Assembly (NCBI RefSeq): GCF_000212415.1
Contig: NC_015500.1
Span: 1,364,001 to 1,428,000, forward strand
Reading direction: 5' to 3'
Length of the DNA stretch: 64,000 nucleotides
Source: Treponema brennaborense DSM 12168
GTDB taxonomy: Bacteria; Spirochaetota; Spirochaetia; Treponematales; Treponemataceae
The notes under the pieces were generated by a model. It was not told the origin of the DNA. It ran no database searches and saw only the letters and a program-made list of their open reading frames with translations. The translations under genes and the position numbers were made by a program. Positions 1 through 7,712 of the stretch are shown here, one piece after another (the stretch's first letter is position 1; each line of letters opens with the position of its first letter).

Positions 1-2
1 TG

Positions 3-686
3 CCGCTTGTAAAATATGTTGCCGGTAAAGTTGCTACGGGCATGCCCGGCAGTGTTGAATTCGACGATCTGGTCGGCTTCGGCCAGTTCGGTCTGCTTGA
101 TGCAATCAATAAATATGATCCCGATAAAAACGTAAAGTTCAAAACGTACGCGGTAACCCGTATTCGCGGTTCAATCTTCGACGAACTGCGGCAATTGGAT
201 TGGGTACCGCGTTCCGTCCGGCAGAAAGCGCGTGAAATAGAAGACGCGATTGTCGCTTTGGAATCGCGTCTCGGCCGTCCGGCTTCCGATGCGGAAGTCG
301 CGGGTTCCATGGGAATCAGTGAAGCCGAATTCCAGCAGACGGTGATGCGCGTTTCTGGAACGAGCGTACTTTCGCTGAACGACGTATGGTATTCCGGGGA
401 CGATTCCGATCACGTTTCGATCGGCGACAGTATCGAGTCTCCGGCAAGTTTGAATCCGGACGTTATCGTCGAGCGGGAAGAGATCCGCCGGGTTATTGCG
501 GAAGCGATTACGGAACTGCCCGAAAAAGAAAAAATGGTACTCGTTTTATATTATCATGAAGATCTGACGTTCAAGGAAATCGGTCAGGTACTCAACGTCA
601 GCGAGTCGCGTATTTCACAGCTGCATACGAAAGCGAATATGCGGCTGCGTTCAAAATTGACCAATATCAGAAAAGGCATCATGTGA
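3..686 (+). CDS. fliA: RNA polymerase sigma-28 factor (FliA/WhiG), 5' end missing
   Basis: Sigma factor of the FliA/WhiG type, which directs RNA polymerase to flagellar and chemotaxis promoters. The reading frame is open to the left edge, so the start codon lies outside the window; 227 residues are visible. Region 2 ([19 protein letters not shown], then [18 protein letters not shown]) is followed by region 3 ([16 protein letters not shown]) and a region 4 helix-turn-helix ([20 protein letters not shown]). The internal ATG at 42 is not a start because conserved region 2 sequence precedes it. The FapA-like gene follows after 55 bp with its own ribosome site. In treponemes this sigma gene closes a large motility operon, which fits the neighbours here (family knowledge). 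Confidence 0.95.
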   Translation, partial: PLVKYVAGKVATGMPGSVEFDDLVGFGQFGLLDAINKYDPDKNVKFKTYAVTRIRGSIFDELRQLDWVPRSVRQKAREIEDAIVALESRLGRPASDAEVAGSMGISEAEFQQTVMRVSGTSVLSLNDVWYSGDDSDHVSIGDSIESPASLNPDVIVEREEIRRVIAEAITELPEKEKMVLVLYYHEDLTFKEIGQVLNVSESRISQLHTKANMRLRSKLTNIRKGIM

Positions 687-741
687 GCGGCCGTCCGCCG
701 CGAACTGCCGCCGTTTCTTCCGGGCGCAGAAGGAGTATTGA

Positions 742-2715
742 TTGGTAACGCTGGATCTTGTTCGCAGTGATTTGGAGAAAAAACTTCAAAAGGACAAAGC
801 GCTTCATTGCGTGGAAGTCCGAGCCGATACGCTCGACGAAGCGCTGGCAGACGCCGCCGTACAACTCAATACGAAAATTTCGACGCTTGAATACGAAGTG
901 CTGGAAAAAGGATTTTCCGGTTTTCTCGGATTGGTTAAACAGCCGTGGCTTATCCGCGCGTATGTAAGTGCGGAAGCCGTTGCCAAATCCAGAAAAAACC
1001 GATCCGACGAATTTGCCTTTATGGACGAAACGGACGATTCGATCGAACCGGCCGACCGCGACGGCGAATTCTTCATTCATTATTTCGGTTCCCATATCAA
1101 TTTGAAAATCGTGCCGCCGTACGGTTCCGGCAAGAACGTTTCACTGCAGGACGTGCTGAGTAAGCTTGAACGCTCCGACACATTGTCCGTGGATCAGGAA
1201 GCGATAAAAAAATACGTGCAGGACGGTACCGGCGGTGTGTATGAAGTCGTCGGCGAATATAAACACGTTCCCGCGGGCGACGCACTGCTGGTCGTCGACG
1301 TGACGCGCGACGAAATGCAGGCATCCATAACCGTAACGGCGCCTGCCGTGAGCGGTGCCGAAATTACGGCGGAAGCGATTCAGCGCGCGCTCGAAACGCA
1401 GGGCGTCGTCGCCGGTGTCGATCAGCAGAAAATCGACGATTTCGTAGACAAGCCGATATACGGCGTACCGTACGTTGTGGCTGAAGCGATTAGACCGGTG
1501 GACGGCCGCGACGCGTATATTGCGTATAATTTTGAAACCGACCGTTCCAAACTGCGCATCAAGGAATCGGCAACCGGACAGGTCAATTTTAAAGAGTTGA
1601 ATCTGATACAGAACGTCGTGGAAGGGCAGCCTTTGGCGCAGAAAATGCTTCCCGAACGGGGCAAAGCGGGTAAGACGATTTTCGGCCGCTATCTTGAAGC
1701 CAAAAACGGCCGGGACATCAATCTGCCGCTCGGTAAAAACGTTATCGTCGATACGGACGGGCGGACTATTCTTGCAGCCATGAACGGACAAGTTTTGCTG
1801 ATCGGCGATAAAATCAACGTCGAGCCGATTATGGAACTCGAAAACGTATCGATCAAGACCGGAAACATTACGTTCCTTGGAACGGTTATCGTAAAAGGCA
1901 ACGTCGACGACGGATTCAACGTAAAAGCGTCGGGCAATATCGAAATATACGGAACCGTCGGCAAGAGTTCGCTCGAAGCCGGCGGCGATATTATCGTTTC
2001 ACTCGGTATTATGGGACGCGACGAAGGAACGATCCGCGCCGGAAAATCGTTGTGGGCAAAATTCATTCAGAATACGACGGTTTCGGTAGAGGAATACGTT
2101 ATTGTCGCCGACGGTATCATCAACTCGAACGTTACCGCCCGTAAGCGCATCATGCTACAGGGCAAACGCGCCGCAATTATCGGCGGACATTTGTTCGCCA
2201 CTGAAGAAATCAGCGCGAAGTCGATCGGCAGCAACGGCGGCGGCAGTGAAACGATACTGGAAGTCGGATTCGATCCTGAAGCGAAAATGCGGCTGCTGGA
2301 ATTGACCGAAAAGCGCAATTCGCTCGCCAAAGAATCGGAAGAAGTAAACCTGAATATTCAGACGCTCGAAAACATGAAAAAAGTGCGGCGGAGTCTCCCT
2401 CCTGAAAAAGAAGAAAGTCTCGGTAAGTTCAGCAGCCGTCGCGCCGAAATTGCCGCCGAAACGGAAAAACTCGATACCGAAATTCAGGATATACAAAACC
2501 ATCTGCGGGAACTGAAAGTTATCGGAAAAGTGTCCGTCTCCGGTACGGTGTACGCCGGAGTAAAAATATTCGTCCGCGACGTAAAAGACGACGTCCGGAC
2601 GGACGTGAAAAGCGTTACGTTCTTTTATGAAAACGGCTTCGTGCGCCGCGGTAAATACGAGGCGCCTGATGAAGACATAGCGAAGCGGGTTTTCGATGGC
2701 TATTCAACCAATTGA
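742..2715 (+). CDS. FapA-like protein (DUF342) with Jag-N-type domain
   Basis: A 657-residue cytoplasmic protein. Residues about 20-75 (VEVRADTLDEAL through GFSGFLGLVKQPW) look like the Jag N-terminal domain. The middle, about residues 230-480, has the glycine-rich repeating strands of the FapA/DUF342 beta-helix (for example NGQVLLIGDK, ITFLGTVIVKGNV). A coiled coil follows at about 515-590. The start is TTG at 742, preceded by AGGAG at 731-735. FapA-family proteins are linked to polymer or surface assembly in other bacteria, but the exact role in spirochaetes is not established. It follows the motility sigma gene, and its 3' end overlaps the next gene by 20 bp, so the genes are likely co-transcribed. 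Confidence 0.85.
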   Translation: MVTLDLVRSDLEKKLQKDKALHCVEVRADTLDEALADAAVQLNTKISTLEYEVLEKGFSGFLGLVKQPWLIRAYVSAEAVAKSRKNRSDEFAFMDETDDSIEPADRDGEFFIHYFGSHINLKIVPPYGSGKNVSLQDVLSKLERSDTLSVDQEAIKKYVQDGTGGVYEVVGEYKHVPAGDALLVVDVTRDEMQASITVTAPAVSGAEITAEAIQRALETQGVVAGVDQQKIDDFVDKPIYGVPYVVAEAIRPVDGRDAYIAYNFETDRSKLRIKESATGQVNFKELNLIQNVVEGQPLAQKMLPERGKAGKTIFGRYLEAKNGRDINLPLGKNVIVDTDGRTILAAMNGQVLLIGDKINVEPIMELENVSIKTGNITFLGTVIVKGNVDDGFNVKASGNIEIYGTVGKSSLEAGGDIIVSLGIMGRDEGTIRAGKSLWAKFIQNTTVSVEEYVIVADGIINSNVTARKRIMLQGKRAAIIGGHLFATEEISAKSIGSNGGGSETILEVGFDPEAKMRLLELTEKRNSLAKESEEVNLNIQTLENMKKVRRSLPPEKEESLGKFSSRRAEIAAETEKLDTEIQDIQNHLRELKVIGKVSVSGTVYAGVKIFVRDVKDDVRTDVKSVTFFYENGFVRRGKYEAPDEDIAKRVFDGYSTN

Positions 2716-3037
2716 CCTTCAGACATTGTATTCTCAACTCGGAAACGTTGCCAAAACGGTCGTTCATCAGCAGCAGGGCGCGCAACTTTCAAATTCCATT
2801 CAGCAGACGGAACTTGCAAAACGTACCGCCGAAAAAAACAGTACGGTGCAGGAATTGAGTGATGAAGAAAAGGAAATCGTGATGGTCAAAGACCGAAACC
2901 TCGGTTCCGGTTCCGCTGCGGATAGCCGGCAGCAAAAGGAACGGGACGCCGATTCCCGGAATGAACCGGAAGCGCCTGCTTCCGAAACGTATTTTACGGA
3001 CCCCGATCTGGGGCAGCATATTGATATTTCGGGGTGA
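2696..3037 (+). CDS. Small conserved hypothetical protein of the motility operon
   Basis: A 113-residue polar protein with no recognisable domain. It begins MAIQPIDLQTLYSQLG and is rich in Gln, Glu and Ser. There is no signal peptide or membrane segment. It starts inside the 3' end of the FapA-like gene (20-bp overlap) and its stop codon overlaps the possible GTG start of the next gene. This tight coupling supports real expression even though the function is unknown. A small cytoplasmic partner of the upstream protein is possible, but that is only inference. Confidence 0.7.
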   Translation: MAIQPIDLQTLYSQLGNVAKTVVHQQQGAQLSNSIQQTELAKRTAEKNSTVQELSDEEKEIVMVKDRNLGSGSAADSRQQKERDADSRNEPEAPASETYFTDPDLGQHIDISG

Positions 3038-3039
3038 AC

Positions 3040-3675
3040 ATGAGTGCCGTCTTTGCCGGTATCGTTTTAGGCTGTATAAACGTCGCGCTGTGGCTGTTTT
3101 TCTTCGTTCGGTTTAAAAAACGGTTTTCTCCGGCAAAAATTCTTGAAGAAATAAAAGTCGAAGTCGATAAACTGATTATCGAAATCAGCCGGGAAACCGA
3201 CCGCGACATCACGCTCATAGACGCACGTATCAAAGGTCTTAAAGCGCTGATTGAAGAAGCCAACCGGTGTACGGCGCTTGCGACCGGTGAACTCGACAAG
3301 CGCAGCCGCGAACATGATATGCTGTCGGCGCTCAAACGTGCCGGCGATAAAGGCAGCTCGCAAAACGATTTGTTTTCCGGGCCGGCACTGGCCGCGCTGG
3401 CCGATGTTCCGCCGGATGAAATAACCATATCGGGCGGAAACGGACAGACCGCCGCGGTTCCTTCCGCAGCCGTTCCCGCGGATCCGCTGTTTCCCGAAGA
3501 AAAAATACTGCCCGTTATCGTAAAGGCACCGGAACAGATTTCCGTTAAAAAAGACATACGGAGTCAAGTGCTGGAATTGGCGGCGGAAGGATTCGTTCCC
3601 GAGGATATTGCGGCAAAGCTCGGCATGTCCGTAACGGAAGTCCAGCTTATCACCGACATGTACGGTTCCGTTTGA
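3040..3675 (+). CDS. Membrane-anchored coiled-coil protein with C-terminal HTH-like motif
   Basis: About 211 residues. An N-terminal membrane helix (VFAGIVLGCINVALWLFFFV) is followed by a basic patch and a long coiled coil (about residues 30-110). A linker leads to a C-terminal helix-turn-helix-like segment (EGFVPEDIAAKLGMSVTEVQ). Membrane-tethered proteins of this shape occur next to motility genes in other bacteria, but no function can be assigned. ATG at 3040 is preferred because GGGG at 3031-3034 gives a ribosome site. A GTG at 3034 overlapping the previous stop is the alternative. A terminator follows directly. Confidence 0.75.
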   Translation: MSAVFAGIVLGCINVALWLFFFVRFKKRFSPAKILEEIKVEVDKLIIEISRETDRDITLIDARIKGLKALIEEANRCTALATGELDKRSREHDMLSALKRAGDKGSSQNDLFSGPALAALADVPPDEITISGGNGQTAAVPSAAVPADPLFPEEKILPVIVKAPEQISVKKDIRSQVLELAAEGFVPEDIAAKLGMSVTEVQLITDMYGSV

Positions 3676-3683
3676 TCGGCCGT

Positions 3684-3722
3684 AAAAAAAGCCTCGATTC
3701 CATCCGAATGGAACCGAGGCTT
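3684..3722 (-). terminator. Rho-independent terminator for the minus-strand outer-membrane gene
   Basis: An inverted repeat at 3689-3722 has 15-bp arms with one G-T type mismatch and a 4-nt loop. Read on the minus strand it is followed by seven T (the plus-strand A run at 3684-3690). It can also pair as a hairpin at the end of the plus-strand operon. Confidence 0.75.
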
Positions 3723-3726
3723 GCGT

Positions 3727-3752
3727 CTGCCCGGCAAGCGGGTCTTTTTTTT
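3727..3752 (+). terminator. Terminator of the motility operon
   Basis: A short hairpin (CCCG-gcaag-CGGG, 3730-3742) is followed by a run of eight T at 3745-3752 on the plus strand. The stem is short, so the larger hairpin just upstream may help. Confidence 0.55.
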
Positions 3753-4656
3753 ACAGTTTTATGCGGAGACTCAAGTTACCGCCCCAAATGTTGCTGCCGA
3801 AATTATACGACGCACCGACCGTTGTCTGAATGATAAAAATGTTGAGCGACAATCCGGCGTATGCCTGCGCCTGAAAGTTGTCGAGGAAATCGTCGCTGAA
3901 TTTCCGTGTAACGGAACCTTTTTCTTCATCTCCGATCGTATAACCGCCGAATGATGCGTTGTATTTCCACGCCCAGTCGTTCTTTGAATCGGAAAGGATT
4001 CCCCGTACACCGAAAAACGGCGTTATGATGAAGAACGTCTTTGAAATCTGCGCTTCCGCATAGACTGTTTTCGTGTTGAACGCGACGCTCGTATATACGG
4101 CGTTGTCGGAAGCCGACGCCTGAATGGATCCGGTCGTATACATGAATCCGGCGCCGACGGATACTTTGGGCAGAATGACGTTGCCTTTTAAGACCGGAAA
4201 CCGCACGGAACCGCCGATCGTAAAGAAGTCGACGGTAATGCCCGCTCCGAACGCTTCAAGCGAAACTGCCGGTATTTTCATAAAGCTCAGGCCGAGGTCG
4301 AACGGCAGAAAAATACCGCCGATACGCACGTCCGCGGTTACGGTCGGCAAAAAAAGCTTATCAGATGAAATCGAAATGCCGAGTTCGTTCGCTGCCTGCG
4401 CGAGCCCCGTCATATCGAGCTGAGCGAATCCGGCGGATATCCCGCCGCCGAAATGCGGCGGAACGCTCGGTATCAGGTTTCCGATCCAGGCGTCGGACCA
4501 CACACCCTGCTGCGTCGCGGTATTGGGTACCGTGTCGAGCAGCGTCGTTGAAAACGCGTTCAGTCCTTCCGTGATTTTTGTTACGTCGGGAGTAGCGGAA
4601 AATGAAACCGCTGTCAAAAACATTGCCGCCGTTACGGCAATTACCGATTTTTTCAT
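3751..4656 (-). CDS. Putative outer-membrane beta-barrel protein
   Basis: A 301-residue exported protein. Its N-terminus MKKSVIAVTAAMFLTAVSFSA is a typical signal peptide. The mature part is rich in alternating Gly/aromatic beta strands (for example VSVGAGFMYTTGS, QAYAGLSLNIFIIQTTVGAS) and ends SLRIKL, as expected for a barrel. I do not recognise a specific family. The start ATG at 4656 has GAGGAGG just upstream. The gene has its own promoter about 170 nt upstream, so its mRNA carries a long leader. It converges with the motility operon, and terminators separate the two. Confidence 0.75.
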   Translation of the reverse strand: MKKSVIAVTAAMFLTAVSFSATPDVTKITEGLNAFSTTLLDTVPNTATQQGVWSDAWIGNLIPSVPPHFGGGISAGFAQLDMTGLAQAANELGISISSDKLFLPTVTADVRIGGIFLPFDLGLSFMKIPAVSLEAFGAGITVDFFTIGGSVRFPVLKGNVILPKVSVGAGFMYTTGSIQASASDNAVYTSVAFNTKTVYAEAQISKTFFIITPFFGVRGILSDSKNDWAWKYNASFGGYTIGDEEKGSVTRKFSDDFLDNFQAQAYAGLSLNIFIIQTTVGASYNFGSNIWGGNLSLRIKL

Positions 4657-4829
4657 TAATGAACCTCCTCATAAAACTCCGGCGAAACCCGCCGGGCGTT
4701 ACGTTTGCCGTGCAAACCGACACGTGACTGTAAGTAAAAAGTTCTGATCGACGGATGCATCCGCCGGCGGAACCGTGCGGTGAAACTGTCTGCAAGACGC
4801 TGCTCCGGCAGGCTTCAACCGACACTTGT

Positions 4830-4858
4830 ACTATAACACAATAACCGGACGCTGACAA
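4830..4858 (-). promoter_or_regulatory. Sigma-70 promoter of the outer-membrane protein gene
   Basis: On the minus strand, TTGTCA (-35, 4853-4858) and TATAGT (-10, 4830-4835) are separated by exactly 17 bp. Transcription should start near 4823, leaving a leader of about 165 nt before the ATG at 4656. The leader can form small hairpins such as GTTTGC-acg-GCAAAC. Confidence 0.7.
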
Positions 4859-4895
4859 CCGTCGGAAAAAAATGCGAAAAAAAATTGGAAAGTAA

Positions 4896-4924
4896 TTGAC
4901 ATTTTTTGCGATAGCGGTTAGTAT
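4896..4924 (+). promoter_or_regulatory. Promoter of tRNA-Phe
   Basis: TTGACA (4896-4901), a 17-bp spacer and TAGTAT (4919-4924) lie just upstream of the tRNA. The -35 matches consensus perfectly. Confidence 0.7.
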
Positions 4925-4935
4925 ATCAACATCTT

Positions 4936-5008
4936 GCCGCTGTAGCTCAGTCGGTAGAGCAAAGGACTGAAAATCCTTGTGTCGTTGGTTCGATTCCAAC
5001 CGGCGGCA
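4936..5008 (+). tRNA. tRNA-Phe (anticodon GAA)
   Basis: A full 73-nt cloverleaf is visible. The acceptor stem GCCGCTG pairs with CGGCGGC, the D arm is GCTC/GAGC, the anticodon stem AAGGA/TCCTT encloses the loop CTGAAAA, and the T stem is GTTGG/CCAAC around TTCGATT. The anticodon at positions 34-36 is GAA. The discriminator base is A, and CCA is not encoded. It is a single tRNA with its own promoter and terminator. Confidence 0.97.
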
Positions 5009-5044
5009 AAAGCCTGCATCATGTGATGCGGGCTTTTGTTTTTT
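5009..5044 (+). terminator. Terminator of tRNA-Phe
   Basis: A hairpin with 12-bp arms (AAGCCTGCATCA / TGATGCGGGCTT, one wobble) is followed by TTGTTTTTT, directly after the tRNA. Confidence 0.85.
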
Positions 5045-5097
5045 AAATTCGTTTGCAAAAAATCGGCCGTATGTACGATTAATTCCGATTATTGTAC

Positions 5098-5126
5098 TTG
5101 TGTCCTTTGAGTTAATGCCATATAAT
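5098..5126 (+). promoter_or_regulatory. Promoter abutting the ankyrin gene start
   Basis: A consensus TATAAT at 5121-5126 with a weak -35 (TTGTGT, 5098-5103) at 17 bp. The -10 ends 8 nt before the ATG at 5135, so the transcript would start at or next to the start codon. No Shine-Dalgarno sequence is present. Confidence 0.6.
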
Positions 5127-5134
5127 AAATGGAT

Positions 5135-6064
5135 ATGAATTGGTTGATAGTTGCATCGTCCGCGCAAGCCGCGCAGCTTGATTGTCTGAACGCGCTGCTG
5201 CGCACTTATAACGCGCATATTGATGTTTTTTTACCGGATACGCAGGACGTTCCCCGTACCGTATGGGAACGGCTGCCCGATATCGATTACTGCGTTTTCA
5301 TCTGCGACGTTTCGTTTTGGGAAATTCCGCCCGTTGCGTATATGTTCGGCTATTTGACCGGGAAGGAAATACCGGTGTTCGGCGTCGGAGCGGGGACGGC
5401 CTGCGTGCCCGGTGACATTCCGTTTCTTTCCTGCGTGTATCGGCGTTTTGAAACGCTGCCGCTGCTGACCGACATGCTGACAGGTACACTGCCGGAATAC
5501 GTCCGGAAGGAAAATCAGAAAAAATCCCGTAAAAAATTATTGGAGCAGGGGATTCCGTTCAATCCCGACAGTTTTGCGTTCCACGTTGCTTCAGGAGACG
5601 AAAAGGAATGCACGCTCTTTTTGGATGCCGGAATCGACGTGAACAGCCGCGACGCGGCGGGTACTCCGATGCTGTGCACTGCCGTTCGGTATAACCGCAA
5701 AAATCTGGTGCAGACTTTTCTCAAACAGGGGGCGGACGTCAACGCCGTTTCAAAAGACCGCGGATATTCTCCGGTGATGGACGCCGTATGGAAGTCGAAC
5801 GCGGATATCGTGCGGCTTCTGCTGTCGAAAGGAGCCGATATCGGCGGTGTCAGCCGCGACGGGCAGCCGGTGCTGGTGCTTGCGGTCGGAACCGGGAACG
5901 AGGAAATTTGCCGTATGCTCGTTGAACACGGTGCGGATCCGGATGCGTGCGATTCTATGGGAATGTCCGCGAACGCATACGCCAAATTGTTCAAAAAAGA
6001 CGCGCTCGTCGCGTTGTTCGCACAGGCCGGCACCCGAAAAGCAGCGCACGGTGCGGGAGCGTAA
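5135..6064 (+). CDS. Ankyrin-repeat protein with N-terminal alpha/beta domain
   Basis: About 309 residues. Residues 1-115 form an alpha/beta region starting with a hydrophobic strand (NWLIVASSA) and containing YCVFICDVSFWEIPP and GKEIPVFGVGAG, which resembles Rossmann-like nucleotide-binding or TIR-like folds. About residues 155-290 are ankyrin repeats (DAGIDVNSRDAAGTPML, KQGADVNAVSKDRGYSPVM, SKGADIGGVSRDGQPVL, EHGADPDACDSMGMSA). There is no signal peptide, so it is probably cytoplasmic. The ATG at 5135 is preferred over 5129 because the -10 hexamer is only 2 nt from the latter. The gene lies 5 bp before murG, so the two are probably co-transcribed. Partner and function are unknown. Confidence 0.8.
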   Translation: MNWLIVASSAQAAQLDCLNALLRTYNAHIDVFLPDTQDVPRTVWERLPDIDYCVFICDVSFWEIPPVAYMFGYLTGKEIPVFGVGAGTACVPGDIPFLSCVYRRFETLPLLTDMLTGTLPEYVRKENQKKSRKKLLEQGIPFNPDSFAFHVASGDEKECTLFLDAGIDVNSRDAAGTPMLCTAVRYNRKNLVQTFLKQGADVNAVSKDRGYSPVMDAVWKSNADIVRLLLSKGADIGGVSRDGQPVLVLAVGTGNEEICRMLVEHGADPDACDSMGMSANAYAKLFKKDALVALFAQAGTRKAAHGAGA

Positions 6065-6069
6065 CCACG

Positions 6070-7233
6070 ATGAAACGAACTTTACTGCGGAGCGAATTCT
6101 GCATTGTGTTTACCGGCGGCGGAACCGGCGGACATATTTATCCCGGTCTGGCAGTGGCGGACGAACTGCGCCGGATCTGCCGAGAAACCGATACTGAGTG
6201 CCGTATCGTGTGGATCGGCTCTTCGCGCGGAATGGATCGGAAAATCGTTGAATCGAGCGGCAGTGCCGACCGTTTTTACGGAGTGCCGTCGGGAAAATTG
6301 CGCCGGTACTTTTCATTGCAAAACGTCGCCGACGTGTTCAAAATCGGCGCGGGGTGTATCGCTTCGTTTTTTTTGCTGCTGAACGTAAAGCCGCGCGCGG
6401 TGTTTTCTAAAGGCGGCTTCGTCAGCGTGCCGCCGTGTTTCGCCGCGAAACTGCTTCATATTCCCGTATACACGCACGAATGCGATTTTTCGCCCGGACT
6501 CGCGACGAAACTGAACAGTAAAGCGGCGTCCCGGATTCTGCTGTCGTATCGGGAAACCGCGCGTTTTTTCGCACCGTCTTACGCGGCTAAAATCACCGTT
6601 ACCGGAAATCCCGTGCGTCCCGTTTTTTATTCCGCCTCCGCGGAAAACGGCCGGCGTTTTTTGGGACTTCCCGAAGTCGGCGGTGCGGTAAAGCCGGTGC
6701 TGCTGGTTATCGGCGGCAGTTCCGGCGCCCGGCAGCTCAACGAACTGGTACGGCAGAATCTTCCGTTTTTGTGCAGCACGTTTACGGTCGTTCATCAAAC
6801 CGGTGCGAATCAGGTCGCACCGGAATCGGCGGAGAGTTCCGCGTCTTACGGTGATTCGTACAAACCGTATCCGTTCATTTATGCCGAAATGCCGGACGTG
6901 CTGGCCGCTGCGGATATCGTACTGTCACGCGCCGGCGCCAATTCCATTTGGGAATGCGCGGTTCTTGCCAAACCGATGGTTTTGGTGCCGCTGTCCGGAG
7001 CCGGTACGCGCGGAGATCAGATAGAAAACGCGCGCTTTTTCGAGCAGGCCGGCGCTGCGGTCGTCCTGTATGAAGACGCTGCCGACGCCGCTCATATGCG
7101 CGCCGCACTGGAGCAGTTTACCGATGCCGCCGTCCGCGACCGGTACAGCCGTGCGGCGGCCGCGCTTGCGGGAACCGCTCGTCCGGCGCAGGTAATCGCC
7201 GATTTGGTGTATTCGGAGGTACGCGGAAAATGA
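6070..7233 (+). CDS. murG: MurG, UDP-GlcNAc transferase forming lipid II
   Basis: This enzyme adds N-acetylglucosamine to lipid I at the inner face of the cytoplasmic membrane to give lipid II for peptidoglycan. It has 387 residues, the usual size. The N-terminal glycine-rich motif FTGGGTGGH binds the lipid-linked acceptor, followed by the first Rossmann domain (KAVFSKGGFVSVPP-like segment). The second domain has VIGGSSGARQLNE and the UDP-GlcNAc site ILSRAGANSIWECAVLAKPMV in its usual place. The ATG at 6070 is chosen because the protein then begins 15 residues before the GGGTGGH motif; the frame is open further upstream but overlaps the ankyrin gene. The cvpA start overlaps its stop (ATGA). 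Confidence 0.96.
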   Translation: MKRTLLRSEFCIVFTGGGTGGHIYPGLAVADELRRICRETDTECRIVWIGSSRGMDRKIVESSGSADRFYGVPSGKLRRYFSLQNVADVFKIGAGCIASFFLLLNVKPRAVFSKGGFVSVPPCFAAKLLHIPVYTHECDFSPGLATKLNSKAASRILLSYRETARFFAPSYAAKITVTGNPVRPVFYSASAENGRRFLGLPEVGGAVKPVLLVIGGSSGARQLNELVRQNLPFLCSTFTVVHQTGANQVAPESAESSASYGDSYKPYPFIYAEMPDVLAAADIVLSRAGANSIWECAVLAKPMVLVPLSGAGTRGDQIENARFFEQAGAAVVLYEDAADAAHMRAALEQFTDAAVRDRYSRAAAALAGTARPAQVIADLVYSEVRGK

Positions 7234-7712
7234 CTTTTGCATTCATAGACGCGGTGTTCGCGGTGATTATTCTTGCATGTGCGATAAACGGAACGATCAA
7301 GGGATTCGTCGCGGAGTTGTTCGGCAAGGCGGCCGTCATTCTGGGACTCGTCGTTGCCGTCATATTTTACGGAAACCTTGTGCCGTACGTCGGAAAATGG
7401 ATTTCGGCCGATTTTTTGGCGCAGGTGGTTTCGTTCGTTTTGATATTTATCGTTACCTATTTATCCGTCAGAATCGTACAGCACTTTATCGGCGGATTTT
7501 TTCAGGGTGATATTTTATCTGGGTTGAATCGGGCGCTCGGTTTCTTTTTGGGGATTGCCGAAGGCCTGATCATTACCGCCGTCGTGATCATTCTGTTGTA
7601 CGCCCAGCCGTGGATAGACATAGACGGGTTGTTTCGCGGCAGTTTTTTTCACGAACTGCTGAAAGGCTTCGTTACGGAACCGATCAGGTACGTGAGTGAA
7701 AGGATTACGTGA
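7230..7712 (+). CDS. cvpA: CvpA family membrane protein
   Basis: A 160-residue integral membrane protein with about four hydrophobic helices (AVFAVIILACAINGTIKGFV, VILGLVVAVIFYG, VVSFVLIFIVTYLSV, IITAVVIILLYA). It matches the CvpA/colicin V production family in size and layout. The family is widespread and linked to envelope homeostasis, but its molecular activity is unclear. It overlaps murG by 4 bp upstream and abuts holB downstream, so translation of the three is coupled. Confidence 0.85.
   Translation: MTFAFIDAVFAVIILACAINGTIKGFVAELFGKAAVILGLVVAVIFYGNLVPYVGKWISADFLAQVVSFVLIFIVTYLSVRIVQHFIGGFFQGDILSGLNRALGFFLGIAEGLIITAVVIILLYAQPWIDIDGLFRGSFFHELLKGFVTEPIRYVSERIT

Noticed and set aside
4361-5218. 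A minus-strand ORF across tRNA-Phe containing LESNQRHKDFQSFALPTELQ
   Set aside because: It is an antisense tRNA artefact joined to the antisense or shadow frame of the outer-membrane gene.
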